In this document: positions 26,413-35,906 of the stretch, piece after piece | Layout: each line of letters starts with the position of its first letter | How positions within the stretch are numbered: the first letter of the stretch is position 1 | Assembly (NCBI RefSeq): GCF_021287135.1 | Contig: NZ_JAJTBB010000015.1 | Span: 1-64,000 of the forward strand | Source of the DNA: Acidovorax sp. | GTDB taxonomy: Bacteria; Pseudomonadota; Gammaproteobacteria; Burkholderiales; Burkholderiaceae_C | Length of the DNA: 64,000 nt | Direction of reading: 5' to 3' | The notes under the pieces: model-generated | Told to the model about the DNA's origin: nothing | Seen by the model: only the letters and a program-made list of their open reading frames with translations | Databases searched by the model: none | Translations under genes and position numbers: made by a program

Positions 26413-26964
26413 ATGGCCGTGCAAAACCCCTTCTTTGGCAAGCGTGAACCCGAATCGTTCCAACCCCGCCACAGCGCAACGTCATCCAATGGGCTGACCA
26501 GCACATCAGCCACCAGCACCCCCGTCCCCGCCGCTACTCCTGCAGCCACCAGCTCCGCGCCGGCCAGCGATTCCACGGGCAGCAAGCTCACCGTGGGGCC
26601 CAACATCAAGCTCAAGGGCGTAGAGATCACCGATTGCGACACCCTGGTGGTGGAAGGCACGGTGGAGGCCACCATGGACTCGCGCGTGATCCAGATCTCG
26701 CACAACGGCGCTTTCAAGGGCTCGGCCGAGATCGACATCGCCGAGATCCATGGCGAGTTCAGCGGCACGCTCACCGTGCGCCAGAAGCTGGTGATCTACA
26801 GCACCGGCAAGGTCACGGGCAAGATCCGCTACGGCAAGCTGGTGGTGGAAGAGGGCGGGCAACTGGCGGGTGAGATCGAGGCGGGCTTTGCGTCGTCCGC
26901 AGGGGCTGCCCAGCGTACGCCGTCGGCGCCGCTGCGGGCGGAGCCCACGGCCATGGCGGCCTGA
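26413..26964 (+). CDS. Bactofilin (polymer-forming cytoskeletal protein)
   Basis: 183 residues from ATG 26413 behind AAGGAGA. A Ser/Thr/Pro/Ala-rich N-terminal linker (about 1-60) is followed by a beta-helical DUF583 core: VGPNIKLKG, CDTLVVEGTVEA, GAFKGSAEIDIAEIHGEFSGTLTV and KVTGKIRYGKLVVEEGGQLAGEIEA show the repeating Gly/Val spacing. Bactofilins polymerise without nucleotides and place cell-wall or polarity factors at the membrane. It stands alone, with no peptidase or chromosome-segregation neighbour. Confidence 0.88.
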   Translation: MAVQNPFFGKREPESFQPRHSATSSNGLTSTSATSTPVPAATPAATSSAPASDSTGSKLTVGPNIKLKGVEITDCDTLVVEGTVEATMDSRVIQISHNGAFKGSAEIDIAEIHGEFSGTLTVRQKLVIYSTGKVTGKIRYGKLVVEEGGQLAGEIEAGFASSAGAAQRTPSAPLRAEPTAMAA

Positions 26965-27022
26965 GCCAGAAACGCAGGCGCCGCGGGTCCGCAGGACTCG
27001 GGCTCTACAGAACGGGGCCACG

Positions 27023-27040
27023 GCGCCCCAGGCGGGGCGC
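27023..27040. terminator. GC-rich hairpin between bactofilin and IPTL-CTERM genes
   Basis: GCGCCCC at 27023-27029 and GGGGCGC at 27034-27040 with loop AGGC; another GCGCCCC follows. It sits between two converging genes and lacks a U-tract, so termination would be weak or Rho-assisted. Confidence 0.35.
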
Positions 27041-27060
27041 TTCACAGCGCCCCGCGGTGT

Positions 27061-27774
27061 TCAGGCGCGGCGGCGTGCGCTGGTGGTGCGCGCCAGGCGG
27101 TGGCGCCCGGCCCAGGCCAGCAGAGCCGCCAGCAGGCCCAGCGTGCCGCCGGACAGGGCGGGGATGGCGGCGGGGCCGCCGTCCGGCGAGGGCGGCACCA
27201 CAGCGGCGTCGCAGACCCGCCGCGATGGGCGCGGGGCGGACCAGTCCGCGGGCGTCATGCGGATGCCGTTGCCCTCCGCCTCGGAAAAGCGGCGCGTGCC
27301 AATCATCAGCACGGGGTTGAATCCGTGCGCATACCAGACCACATTGGTCAGCAGCGTGGCGGTGAAGCCGGCCGTGGTGTAGGTGAAGACGGGGGCGGAA
27401 TACACCATCGACATCATGTCCACCAGCGCCCCGCTGCCATCGGTGCTGATGGTGCCCACGACGCCGACATTGTTGCCCAGCGTGATCGGCTGCGCCAGGC
27501 GCACATCGCCCGCATTGTTCATGCGCCAGTAGGCGCACTGCAGGTGGCTCATGTCCCAGGTTTGGCCCTGTGCGGTGGTGTTGCCGTTGTCGAGCACCAG
27601 GGTCAGCTCAAAGCGTTCTCCGTTGCGGATCTCGGCGTAGTTGCTCTTGGCGATGGTGCCGGTAAACGTGACCTCGAAGGGCTCCGCGACGGCGGCCGTT
27701 CCACCGGCCAGGAGCAGCAGTCCTGCCGCCCCGGTGCGAACACGGCGCTGCGCAGCTAGTCGTAATGCGTTCAT
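27061..27774 (-). CDS. Exported protein with IPTL-CTERM-like sorting signal
   Basis: 237 residues from ATG 27774. A signal peptide (hydrophobic GAAGLLLLAGGTAAVA, cleavage near AVAEP) leads into a beta-rich ectodomain. The C-terminus has the tripartite sorting layout: a Pro/Gly-rich linker, the motif AIPALSGG, a hydrophobic helix TLGLLAALLAWAG and the basic end RHRLARTTSARRR. This resembles the IPTL-CTERM domain with Ala for Thr. Such proteins are thought to be handled by an exosortase-like enzyme; none is in the window. It is divergent from the LuxR gene at 27932. Ectodomain function unknown. Confidence 0.75.
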   Translation of the reverse strand: MNALRLAAQRRVRTGAAGLLLLAGGTAAVAEPFEVTFTGTIAKSNYAEIRNGERFELTLVLDNGNTTAQGQTWDMSHLQCAYWRMNNAGDVRLAQPITLGNNVGVVGTISTDGSGALVDMMSMVYSAPVFTYTTAGFTATLLTNVVWYAHGFNPVLMIGTRRFSEAEGNGIRMTPADWSAPRPSRRVCDAAVVPPSPDGGPAAIPALSGGTLGLLAALLAWAGRHRLARTTSARRRA

Positions 27775-27931
27775 AGGCCCTCGATGGTGCGGCCCGCCCC
27801 CCGTCGGGGGAATACCGCACGGTGAGGTAGGTCCGGACGGTGCGCGCAGCGGCGGCCGCGGGCGCGGGCGCGGGCCGGTGCAAGCGCCCCTGCGGCGGCA
27901 GTTCCGAGGCGCCTGCCGTATCCTTTGCAAC

Positions 27932-28918
27932 ATGCCTGCTGCCTCCGCAGATGTGTCCCCAGCCGCCTGCTTCGCGGTGTCCCTGCTGCGCGCGGCGCGC
28001 ACGCAAGGGTGCGAGCGCTTCCAGCACCAGCTGCTGCGGAGCCTGCTGGACCGCTTTGGCGCAGACCACGGTGCCATCAACACCCTCCACCCCGCCGGGT
28101 TTGTGGCGTCTGTCGGGGAAGGCTATGACCTGGCGGCCATGAGTGCGCAGTGGCACGCGGTGGGCGGTGCGCAGCTGGACCGCCTCACCCGCCGGCTGCA
28201 TGCGCAGCCAGGGCGCGCGCTGTGCGTGAACGAAGGGTCCGCAGAGCGCGCCCTGGACGCCGCGCCGTGGCGCGACTTTCTGGCACGCCATGCCATCGGG
28301 CACCAGATGGGCGTGACGCTGGCCTTTGACGGCAGCGACACCGTGGCGCACCTGTACCTCAACCGGAATGCGGTGTCCCCGCCCTACAGCGCTGCCGACG
28401 TGCGCGCGCTGACCCGGCTGGCGCCGGCCCTGCGTGAAGCCCTGCTGGTGAACCGGCTGGCAGCGGCCGCCAGCCACGCGCCCCAGGAGGCAGGCGCCGC
28501 CCTGGCGGTGACCGATGCGAATGGCTGGATTCTGTTTGCCAACGATGGCTTTTGCGGCGCCTGGGACGCATTGGCAGCGCACGGCCGTCTGACGGCACCG
28601 CGCGTGCCCAGCGCCTGGTTGCATGGCACACCGCCGGCCGTGCGCCAGCTGGGTGCGCTCGGGTGGCAGGTCAGCGTGGCGCGCCTGGGCGAGCACCGCC
28701 GCGTGGCGTTCCGCCGCTTGGCCGCCGGGGACGGGCTGCAGGCGCTGACGGCACGGCAGCTGGAAGTGGCACGGCTGTATTGCCAGGGCGCCACGCACAA
28801 GCACATCGGGGCGCAGCTGGGCATGTCGCCGGCCACGGTGCGGGTGCACCTGCGCAACGCCTACGAGCGCCGCGGGGTGAGCGACCGTGCGGCCCTGGCG
28901 GCGTCGCTGGGGCTGTAG
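27932..28918 (+). CDS. LuxR-family transcriptional regulator
   Basis: 328 residues from ATG 27932. The C-terminus carries a LuxR helix-turn-helix at about 265-325 (LTARQLEVARLYCQGATHK and MSPATVRVHLRNAYERRGV). The N-terminal 250 residues show no recognisable receiver or acyl-homoserine-lactone domain; a PAS/GAF-like sensor is possible (AVTDANGWILFANDGFC). Divergent from the IPTL-CTERM gene with 157 bp between the starts, so that gene is its most likely target. The signal is unknown. Confidence 0.8.
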   Translation: MPAASADVSPAACFAVSLLRAARTQGCERFQHQLLRSLLDRFGADHGAINTLHPAGFVASVGEGYDLAAMSAQWHAVGGAQLDRLTRRLHAQPGRALCVNEGSAERALDAAPWRDFLARHAIGHQMGVTLAFDGSDTVAHLYLNRNAVSPPYSAADVRALTRLAPALREALLVNRLAAAASHAPQEAGAALAVTDANGWILFANDGFCGAWDALAAHGRLTAPRVPSAWLHGTPPAVRQLGALGWQVSVARLGEHRRVAFRRLAAGDGLQALTARQLEVARLYCQGATHKHIGAQLGMSPATVRVHLRNAYERRGVSDRAALAASLGL

Positions 28919-28968
28919 GCGTCCACCGAATCAGAGAAACCGGCGGTGCGCGCAAGAAGAAGTTTTTT

Positions 28969-29415
28969 CTACTGAGCGGCGGCCGCGTCCGCCGCCGGGC
29001 TGGGGGCCGGCCGGGGGACAGGCCGGGGCCGGCCCTTCTCGTCGATGGCGACGTAGGTCAGCCGTGCTTCGGTGACCTTGACGTACTGGCCCTGGGAGGA
29101 GAAGCGCTCGGCGTAGACCTCCACTTCCACGGTGACCGAGGTGTTGCCCACACGCGTGATGGCCGAGAAGAACGACAGGATGTCGCCCACGCGCACCGGC
29201 TGCTTGAAGATGAATTCGTTCACCGCCACGGTGGCCATGCGGCCCTGGATGTAGCGCGCGGGCAGCACCGAGCCGGCCAGGTCCACCTGGGCCATCACCC
29301 AGCCGCCGAAGATGTCGCCGTTGCCGTTGGTGTCGGCGGGCATGGGGATGACCTTGAGCACCAGTTCCTTGTCGGTGGGCAATGCGGCGGCGGGCGGGCT
29401 GAAAACGGCAGACAT
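28969..29415 (-). CDS. Acyl-CoA thioesterase (YciA-like hotdog protein)
   Basis: 148 residues from ATG 29415. The motif MPADTNGNGDIFGGWVMAQ, with the conserved Asp and Gly-Gly, and the strand FIFKQPVRVGD are typical of YciA/BACH-type hotdog thioesterases, which hydrolyse many acyl-CoAs. A low-complexity tail of Pro/Ala/Gln ends the protein. It converges with the LuxR gene and is divergent from the ABC exporter gene. Confidence 0.85.
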   Translation of the reverse strand: MSAVFSPPAAALPTDKELVLKVIPMPADTNGNGDIFGGWVMAQVDLAGSVLPARYIQGRMATVAVNEFIFKQPVRVGDILSFFSAITRVGNTSVTVEVEVYAERFSSQGQYVKVTEARLTYVAIDEKGRPRPVPRPAPSPAADAAAAQ

Positions 29416-29543
29416 GGGCACAATCTCGGTTGGGGCTGAGCCAATCCTTGTCGGAACCTGGGGTTTTTGCAGGGCGGCGGGCCCCCCAAAAACCACCGGG
29501 GCTTCAGCCGGGTCGGTAAAAACAACAACTGGAATTGTCTCCC

Positions 29544-31358
29544 ATGCGCCACCACGGCGAAACCGCTCCCTCCCTGCCCGGCGCGCCCGCGCCGGCCCGT
29601 TCCGACTGGGCCACCCTGCGCCGCCTGCTGCCGTACCTGTGGCGCTACAAGTGGCGCGTGCTCGCCGCCATTGCGTTCATGGTGGGCGCCAAGCTGGCCA
29701 ACGTCGGCGTGCCCGTGCTGCTCAAGACGCTGGTGGATGCCATGGACCTGAAGCCGGGCGACGCGACCGCGCTGCTGGTGGTTCCGGTGGGCCTGCTGCT
29801 GGCGTATGGCGGGCTGCGCCTTTCCACATCGCTGTTCACCGAACTGCGCGAGCTGGTGTTCGCCAAGGCCACGCAAGGCGCGGCGCGCGCGATCGCGCTG
29901 CAGACGTTCCAGCACCTGCACGCGCTGAGCCTGCGCTTTCACCTGGAGCGCCAGACGGGCGGCATGACGCGCGACATCGAGCGGGGCGTACGCGGCATCG
30001 AGTCGCTGATCTCGTTCTCGCTGTTCAATGTGTTCGCCACGCTGATCGAGGTGGTGCTGGTGCTCAGCGTGCTGGCGGTCAAGTTCGACGCCTGGTTCGC
30101 CTGGATCACGCTCACGGCGCTGGTGCTGTACATCGCCTACACGGTGCTGGTGACCGAGTGGCGCACCAAGTTCCGCCGCGAGGCCAACGAATTCGATTCG
30201 GCCGCGCACACCAAGGCCGTGGACTCGCTGCTGAACTACGAGACCGTCAAGTACTTCAACAACGAAGCTTTCGAGGCCCGCCGCTACGACGAAAGCCTGG
30301 AGCGGCTGCGCCGCGCGCGGCTCAAGAGCCAGACCACGCTGTCCATGCTCAACACCGGCCAGCAGCTCATCATCGCCACCGGCCTGGTGGCCATGCTGTG
30401 GCGCGCCACCCAGGGCGTGGTGGACGGGCGCATGACGCTGGGCGACCTGGTCATGGTCAACGCCTTCATGATCCAGCTGTACATCCCGCTGAACTTCCTG
30501 GGCGTGATCTACCGCGAGATCAAGCAGAGCCTCACGGACCTGGACAAGATGTTCACGCTGATGGACAAGGAGCGCGAGGTGGCCGATCCGCCCGGCGCGC
30601 AGCCGCTGTCGGGGCTGGAGCACCCGTCCGTGCGGTTTGAGGACGTGCACTTTGCGTACGACCCCGCGCGGCTCATCCTGCAGGGCGTGAGTTTCGAGAT
30701 CCCCGCCGGCAAGACCGTGGCCGTGGTGGGGCCGTCGGGTTCGGGCAAGTCCACGCTGGCGCGGCTGCTGTTTCGCTTCTACGACATTCAGCAGGGCCGC
30801 ATCACCATCGCGGGGCAGGACATCCGCGGCGTGACGCAGGCCAGCGTGCGCCAGGCGATCGGCATCGTGCCGCAGGACACCGTGCTGTTCAACGACACCG
30901 TGGCCTACAACATCGCCTATGGCCGCCCGGGTGCCGCGCAGGCCGAGGTGGAGGCGGCCGCCCGCGCGGCGCGCATCCACGACTTCATCACCGCCACGCC
31001 CAAGGGCTACGGCACCATGGTGGGCGAGCGGGGGCTCAAGCTCTCGGGTGGTGAAAAACAGCGCGTGGCCATTGCGCGCACGCTGCTCAAGAACCCGCCC
31101 ATCCTCATCTTTGACGAGGCCACCAGCGCGCTGGACTCGGCCAATGAACGCGCCATCCAGGCCGAGCTGCAAAGCGCCGCGCAGAACAAGACCACGCTGC
31201 TGATCGCGCACCGCCTCTCCACCGTGGTGGATGCGCACGAGATCCTGGTCATGGATGCGGGCCGCATCATTGAGCGCGGCACGCACGCGCAACTGCTGGC
31301 GATGAACGGCCGCTACGCCAGCATGTGGTCTCTGCAGCAAAGCGATGCGGCGGCTTGA
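29544..31358 (+). CDS. ABC exporter of the Atm1/HMT1 family (half-transporter with fused ATPase)
   Basis: 604 residues from ATG 29544; a TTG at 29535 is less likely. Domain order is a six-helix membrane domain (about 25-310, with RFHLERQTGGMTRDIERG and the YETVKYFNNE segment typical of Atm1) followed by the nucleotide-binding domain. Walker [10 protein letters not shown], signature LSGGEKQR, Walker B ILIFDEATSALD and switch His in IAHRLST are intact. Family members work as homodimers and export glutathione-linked or metal-linked compounds. It stands alone between a thioesterase and a dehydrogenase, so the cargo cannot be inferred. Confidence 0.88.
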   Translation: MRHHGETAPSLPGAPAPARSDWATLRRLLPYLWRYKWRVLAAIAFMVGAKLANVGVPVLLKTLVDAMDLKPGDATALLVVPVGLLLAYGGLRLSTSLFTELRELVFAKATQGAARAIALQTFQHLHALSLRFHLERQTGGMTRDIERGVRGIESLISFSLFNVFATLIEVVLVLSVLAVKFDAWFAWITLTALVLYIAYTVLVTEWRTKFRREANEFDSAAHTKAVDSLLNYETVKYFNNEAFEARRYDESLERLRRARLKSQTTLSMLNTGQQLIIATGLVAMLWRATQGVVDGRMTLGDLVMVNAFMIQLYIPLNFLGVIYREIKQSLTDLDKMFTLMDKEREVADPPGAQPLSGLEHPSVRFEDVHFAYDPARLILQGVSFEIPAGKTVAVVGPSGSGKSTLARLLFRFYDIQQGRITIAGQDIRGVTQASVRQAIGIVPQDTVLFNDTVAYNIAYGRPGAAQAEVEAAARAARIHDFITATPKGYGTMVGERGLKLSGGEKQRVAIARTLLKNPPILIFDEATSALDSANERAIQAELQSAAQNKTTLLIAHRLSTVVDAHEILVMDAGRIIERGTHAQLLAMNGRYASMWSLQQSDAAA

Positions 31359-31380
31359 GCTTGGTGGCATAAGAATCCAC

Positions 31381-31440
31381 CCGTTCACGCTGAGCCTGTC
31401 GAAGCGCCGCGCAAGGCTTCGACAAGCTCAGCCCGAACGG
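31381..31440. repeat. GGCTTCGACA palindromic repeat, full hairpin copy
   Basis: CCGTTCACGCTGAGCCTG with TCGAAGC at the left arm pairs with GGCTTCGACAAGCTCAG and CCGAACGG at the right arm, about 24 bp per arm around a short loop. It follows the ABC exporter gene and could end its mRNA. The same hairpin is at 32924-32983. Confidence 0.75.
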
Positions 31441-31517
31441 TCTGGCTACCCGATGCGTTGAATCCACGGCCGTTGGGTGGCACTTGCAGTGCCCGCCCTG
31501 TCTGAACAACCTGCCCT

Positions 31518-32465
31518 ATGAACCCCGAACCCATGAAGCCTGTCCTGCTTGCCCTCACCTTCCTGTCGGAAGAACACCGTGCCCAGATGGCCGAGGTGTT
31601 TGAAGTCCTCTACGCGCCCGATGCCGCCCAGGCCGCAGCGGCCATTGCCGCGCACGGCCCCCGCGTGCGGGTGGCGCTCACCATTGGCTCCATCGGCCTG
31701 TCTCCCGCGCAGATCGACGCGTTGCCGGCGCTCACGCTGGCCTGCGTGCTGGGCGCGGGCTACGAGAACGTGGCGGTGGACTACGCCAAGGCCCGCGGGA
31801 TCGTGGTGGCCACCGGCGCGGGCACCAACGACGACTGCGTGGCCGACCACGCCTGGGGCTTGCTGATCGCGGCGCAGCGCCGCATCCTGCCGCTGGACAA
31901 GGCCACGCGCGCCGGCATCTGGCGCACCGCCTTGCCGCTGCCGCCCAATGTGTCGCACAAGCGGCTGGGCATCGTCGGCCTGGGCACCATCGGCAAAAAG
32001 ATCGCGCAGCGCGCGCTGGGCTTCGAGATCGAGGTGGGCTACCACAACCGCAGCGCCCGCACCGATGTGCCTTACCGCTACTTTGCCGAGGTGGCGGCGC
32101 TGGCGGCGTGGGCGGACTTTCTCGTCATCGCCACGCCGGGCGGTGCGGGCACCCAGCATCTGGTGAATGCGGCGGTGCTGGATGCGCTGGGCCCGCGCGG
32201 CGTGGTGGTCAACATCGCGCGCGGCAGCGTCATGGACACCGCCGCCCTGGCCGCCGCGCTGCGCGAAGGCCGCGTGGCCGCCGCGGGCCTGGATGTGTAC
32301 GAGAGCGAGCCTGCACCCCCGGCCGAACTGCTGGACCTGGACAACGTGGTGCTCACGCCCCATGTGGCCGGCTGGTCGCCCGAAGCGGTGCAGAACTCGG
32401 TGGACCGCTTCATGGAAAACGCCCGCCGCCACCTGGCAGGCGAGGTGCCGGTGACGCCGCTATGA
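31518..32465 (+). CDS. D-isomer specific 2-hydroxyacid dehydrogenase (GhrB-like)
   Basis: 315 residues; an in-frame ATG at 31533 is an alternative start. The NAD(P) motif GIVGLGTIGKK is in the middle, with VNIARGSVMDTAAL and the catalytic Arg, an acidic DVYESEP and the terminal His in LTPHVAGWS. The family reduces 2-oxo acids such as glyoxylate, hydroxypyruvate or phenylpyruvate. Followed by a dispersed repeat and a MazG-like gene; no pathway context. Substrate not decided. Confidence 0.88.
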   Translation: MNPEPMKPVLLALTFLSEEHRAQMAEVFEVLYAPDAAQAAAAIAAHGPRVRVALTIGSIGLSPAQIDALPALTLACVLGAGYENVAVDYAKARGIVVATGAGTNDDCVADHAWGLLIAAQRRILPLDKATRAGIWRTALPLPPNVSHKRLGIVGLGTIGKKIAQRALGFEIEVGYHNRSARTDVPYRYFAEVAALAAWADFLVIATPGGAGTQHLVNAAVLDALGPRGVVVNIARGSVMDTAALAAALREGRVAAAGLDVYESEPAPPAELLDLDNVVLTPHVAGWSPEAVQNSVDRFMENARRHLAGEVPVTPL

Positions 32466-32468
32466 GCA

Positions 32469-32525
32469 TCAAAATGGCATCTAGCGCTTATCCATCAAGC
32501 GCAAGCAGCTATGAATTTCATAGCG
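32469..32525 (+). repeat. Dispersed ~60-bp repeat, copy D
   Basis: TCAAAATGGC, TCTAGCGCTTATCC, AAGCGCAAGCAGCTATG and ATTTCATAGC follow the dehydrogenase stop codon directly. This copy is close to the family consensus. Confidence 0.8.
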
Positions 32526-32556
32526 TTTTCGGCCGGAATCTTGCCAGGGACGCGGC

Positions 32557-32901
32557 ATGACGCTGGACCTGGCCGACCTGCAGCAGCGCCTGCGTGCCTT
32601 TGCCGCCGCCCGCGAATGGCAGCCGTACCACACGCCCAAGAACCTGGCCATGGCGCTGATGGTGGAGGCGGCCGAGCTGCAGGAGCTGTTCCAATGGCTC
32701 ACGCCTGAAGAATCGCAGCAGCTCACCGCCGACCCGGCGCAGAAGGAGCGTGTGGGCGAGGAGATGGCCGATGTGCTGCTCTACCTGCTGCAGCTGGCCG
32801 ACCACACTGGCGTGGACCTGCGCGATGCGGTGGAGCGCAAGCTGGTGAAGAACGCCCTCAAGCACCCGGTGCCGCCTGCGGGCCCGGCTTCGGTCGATTG
32901 A
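32557..32901 (+). CDS. MazG-like nucleotide pyrophosphohydrolase
   Basis: 114 residues. All-alpha NTP pyrophosphatase with the metal-binding residues in MALMVEAAELQELFQW and EEMADVLLYLLQLAD. It would hydrolyse non-canonical or damaged dNTPs to the monophosphate and diphosphate. About half the length of E. coli MazG, as in single-domain (MazG-like/RS21-C6-type) proteins. No operon partner is obvious. Confidence 0.85.
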   Translation: MTLDLADLQQRLRAFAAAREWQPYHTPKNLAMALMVEAAELQELFQWLTPEESQQLTADPAQKERVGEEMADVLLYLLQLADHTGVDLRDAVERKLVKNALKHPVPPAGPASVD

Positions 32902-32923
32902 CCCGGGAGGCTGCTCCCCCGAT

Positions 32924-32983
32924 CCGTTCACGCTGAGCCTGTCGAAGCGCTGCGCAAGGCTTCGACAGGCTCAGCCCGAACGG
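32924..32983. repeat. GGCTTCGACA palindromic repeat, full hairpin copy
   Basis: Same hairpin as 31381-31440 with CCGTTCACGCTGAGCCTG in the left arm and GGCTTCGACAGGCTCAG plus CCGAACGG in the right. It lies between the convergent MazG-like and dld genes and may serve as a two-way mRNA end. Confidence 0.75.
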
Positions 32984-33015
32984 GTGGGGATGTGACGGAG
33001 AGAACGCGAATACGG

Positions 33016-34770
33016 TCACGCGTTCTCTGAATACCCCTTGGGCCAGCCGCCGCTGGCGTGGTTGCATTCCTGCCAGCCGCGCCCGCGCGGCGTGTGGCCA
33101 ATGCCGGGGTTGAAGGTGTTGGTCGGGTCCAGCGCCTGGTAGAAGCCCGTCAGCGCGGGCTTGGCCACGTACAGGTGGCCCACGTTGTGCTCGGCGGGGT
33201 ATTCGGCGCGGCGCGCGTCCAGCAGCTTCCACATGCGGTGCTCCATGGCCAGCGGGTCCACGCCTTTCTTCACGATGTAGTCCTGGTGGAATACATGGCA
33301 GAAGAAGTGGCCGTAGTACAGCTTGTGCACGGTGTCGCGTTCCACGTCGGCGGGCAGCTCCTCCACCCAGGCGCGGTCGTTGCGGCGCAGGGCCACGTCC
33401 AGCGCCACGATGTCTTCCACCGCGGAGCGGTGCACCGCGCGGTAGCGGATGGCGGCGCCTGCAATGGCAAAGCGGTGCAGGAACGCCTTGCGCCCTTCCT
33501 CCGCGTCGCACTCGAACCAGCCCCCCGTGGGGCTGCCGCCAAAGTGCTGGGTGAGGAAGGCGCGCGTGGCGTCCGCCGTGTCGTTCGACACGCGCACCAG
33601 CAGGTGGTGCTCGTAGCGCTGGCGCCACTCGCCCATGCGCGCGGGCAGGTGGCGGGGCAGCAGGTTGGTGAAGGCCTGCAGCAGGTGGTCCGTCACGCCG
33701 CGCAGGCCCAGGCGTTCAAAGAAGCCGTCCACCCGGCTCTTGAGGGCAAAGGCCGCGGGCACGCGTGCCGTGCCAAAGCGGTCGATGAGCAGGAAGGTGT
33801 CCTTGCCGTACTTCTCGCCAATGTCGTAGGCCGTGCGGTGGATGTACTCGCCCGCAATCGGCAGGCGCGGCAGCGCCGTGAGCAGGTGGCGGCGCACGGC
33901 CGTGAGGTCGTCGGGCGCGTTGCTGCCGATGTAGAACACCGTGCTGGGCTCCTTGGGAAAGGTGTCCAGCCGCACGGCAAACAGGCACAGCTTGCCGGCT
34001 GAGCCCGAGGCCTCGAACAGGCGCGACGGGTCGGCGTTGAAGCGCGCGGGCGTGTCTTCGTCCACGGCGCGCACGTCGTCGGCGTAGCGCGTGTCCGATG
34101 CGGCGCGCTGCGGGTCGCTGGTCACATCGGCCTCGGTGTAGCGGCCGTCCTGCAGCCGGGCCAGGATCTCCTCGGGGGAGCTGCCCAGGGCAATGCCCAG
34201 GTGGTTCACCAGCTCCAGCGTGCCGTCATCCTTCACGCGGGCGTACAGCGCCAGCTCGGTGTAGGCGGGGCCCCGGCGCACCAGCGCGCCGCCCGAGTTG
34301 TTGCAGATGCCGCCCAGCACCGAGGCGCCAATGCACGACGAGCCGATGACGGAGTGCGGCTCGCGCCCCAGCGGCGCCAGCGTCTGCTCCAGCCGGTCCA
34401 GCGTGGCGCCCGGCAGGCAGACCACTTGCGCGCCGCCCTGGATCACCTGCACGCCGGTGATGCGCAGGGTGTTGATGAGCACGATCTCGCGGTCGTAGCC
34501 CGCGCCGTCGGGGGTGGAGCCGCCGGTGAGGCCGGTGTTGGCCGCCTGCATGATGACGATCCGCCCGGCCGCCACGGCGGCCTGCAGCACCTTCCACTGC
34601 TCCAGCAGCGTGCCAGGGCGCACCACAGCCAGCACCGGGCCTTCGCCCGTGCGGTGGCCCTTGCGAAAGCGCCGCGTGGCCTGGTCGCCGGTCAGCACAT
34701 GGGCGGCGCCCACGGCGCTGCGCAACTGCGCGAGCAGGGCCTCGCGCGGAACCTGGGGCACGCTGCTCAT
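33016..34770 (-). CDS. dld: D-lactate dehydrogenase, FAD-linked, membrane-associated (Dld type)
   Basis: 584 residues from ATG 34770, which overlaps the lldD stop. The N-terminal FAD (PCMH) domain shows [29 protein letters not shown] and [23 protein letters not shown]. The C-terminal part contains [17 protein letters not shown] and the substrate-domain [12 protein letters not shown]. Length is close to E. coli Dld. It oxidises D-lactate to pyruvate and feeds the quinone pool. Last gene of lldP-lldR-lldD-dld, so both lactate enantiomers are covered by one operon. Confidence 0.92.
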   Translation of the reverse strand: MSSVPQVPREALLAQLRSAVGAAHVLTGDQATRRFRKGHRTGEGPVLAVVRPGTLLEQWKVLQAAVAAGRIVIMQAANTGLTGGSTPDGAGYDREIVLINTLRITGVQVIQGGAQVVCLPGATLDRLEQTLAPLGREPHSVIGSSCIGASVLGGICNNSGGALVRRGPAYTELALYARVKDDGTLELVNHLGIALGSSPEEILARLQDGRYTEADVTSDPQRAASDTRYADDVRAVDEDTPARFNADPSRLFEASGSAGKLCLFAVRLDTFPKEPSTVFYIGSNAPDDLTAVRRHLLTALPRLPIAGEYIHRTAYDIGEKYGKDTFLLIDRFGTARVPAAFALKSRVDGFFERLGLRGVTDHLLQAFTNLLPRHLPARMGEWRQRYEHHLLVRVSNDTADATRAFLTQHFGGSPTGGWFECDAEEGRKAFLHRFAIAGAAIRYRAVHRSAVEDIVALDVALRRNDRAWVEELPADVERDTVHKLYYGHFFCHVFHQDYIVKKGVDPLAMEHRMWKLLDARRAEYPAEHNVGHLYVAKPALTGFYQALDPTNTFNPGIGHTPRGRGWQECNHASGGWPKGYSENA

Positions 34771-35906
34771 GCTTCGCGCACCAGCAGGTCGCCCGTGATG
34801 TCCGCCACGCGGGCCACGCTGGTCAGCGTCATGGCCACGCGCATCTCCTTTTCCAGCAGCTCCAGCAGGTGCTTGACGCCGGCTTCGCCCGCCGCGGCCA
34901 GCGCGTAGATGTAGGCGCGGCCGATCATGGCGCAGTCGGCGCCCAGGGCAATGGCGCGCACCACGTCCAGCCCGTTGCGGATGCCCGAGTCGGCCAGGAT
35001 CTTGATTTGCCCCTTCACCGCATCGGCAATGGCGGGCAGCGCGCGGGCGGAGGAGAGCACGCCATCGAGCTGGCGGCCGCCGTGGTTGGAGACGATGATG
35101 CCGTCCGCGCCAAAGCGCACGGCATCTTTCGCGTCCTCGGGGTCGAGGATGCCCTTGATGACCATCGGGCCCTTCCAGAACGCGCGAATCCATTCCAGGT
35201 CTTTCCACGAGATGGACGGGTCGAAGTTGGCGCCCAGGTAGCCCATGTAGTCCGCCAGGCCCGTGGGGCTGCCGCGGTAGGCGGAGATGTTGCCCAGGTC
35301 GTGCGGGCGGCCCAGCAGGCCCACGTCCACGGCCCAGCGGGGGTGCGTCATGGCCTGCCAGTAGCGGCGCAGCGGGGCGTTGGGGCCGCTCATGCCCGAA
35401 TGGGCGTCGCGGTAGCGGGCGCCGGGCACGGGCATGTCCACGGTGAACACCAGGGTGGTGCAGCCGGCGGCCTGCGCGCGCTCCAGCGCGTTCTGCATGA
35501 AGCCCCGGTCCTTCAGCACATACAGCTGGAACCACATCGGGCGCTGGATCTTGGGCACCACTTCTTCAATGGGGCAGACCGACACGCTGGACATGGTGAA
35601 CGGAATGCCGTGCCGGTCGGCCGCGCGGGCGGCCTGCACCTCGCCGCGGCGGCGGTACATGCCGGTCAGGCCCACGGGCGACAGGGCCACGGGGATGCTG
35701 AGCTTCTCGCCAAACAGCTCGATGCTGGTGTCCAGCTGGCTCATGTCCTTGAGCACGCGCTGGCGCAGCGCCACGGCAGCGAGGTCGTCCACGTTGCGGC
35801 GCAGCGTCTGCTCGGCATAGGCGCCGCCGTCGATGTAGTGGAACAGGAAGGGCGGGAGGAACTTTTGCGCCGCCACGCGGTAGTCGGCGCTGGAGGAGAT
35901 GATCAT
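34767..35906 (-). CDS. lldD: L-lactate dehydrogenase, FMN-dependent (LldD)
   Basis: 379 residues from ATG 35906. FMN-dependent alpha-hydroxy-acid oxidase TIM barrel: [57 protein letters not shown], and the catalytic His/Arg pair in [13 protein letters not shown], then [14 protein letters not shown]. It oxidises L-lactate to pyruvate at the membrane. Overlaps lldR upstream and dld downstream by ATGA motifs, indicating tight translational coupling. Confidence 0.93.
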   Translation of the reverse strand: MIISSSADYRVAAQKFLPPFLFHYIDGGAYAEQTLRRNVDDLAAVALRQRVLKDMSQLDTSIELFGEKLSIPVALSPVGLTGMYRRRGEVQAARAADRHGIPFTMSSVSVCPIEEVVPKIQRPMWFQLYVLKDRGFMQNALERAQAAGCTTLVFTVDMPVPGARYRDAHSGMSGPNAPLRRYWQAMTHPRWAVDVGLLGRPHDLGNISAYRGSPTGLADYMGYLGANFDPSISWKDLEWIRAFWKGPMVIKGILDPEDAKDAVRFGADGIIVSNHGGRQLDGVLSSARALPAIADAVKGQIKILADSGIRNGLDVVRAIALGADCAMIGRAYIYALAAAGEAGVKHLLELLEKEMRVAMTLTSVARVADITGDLLVREA

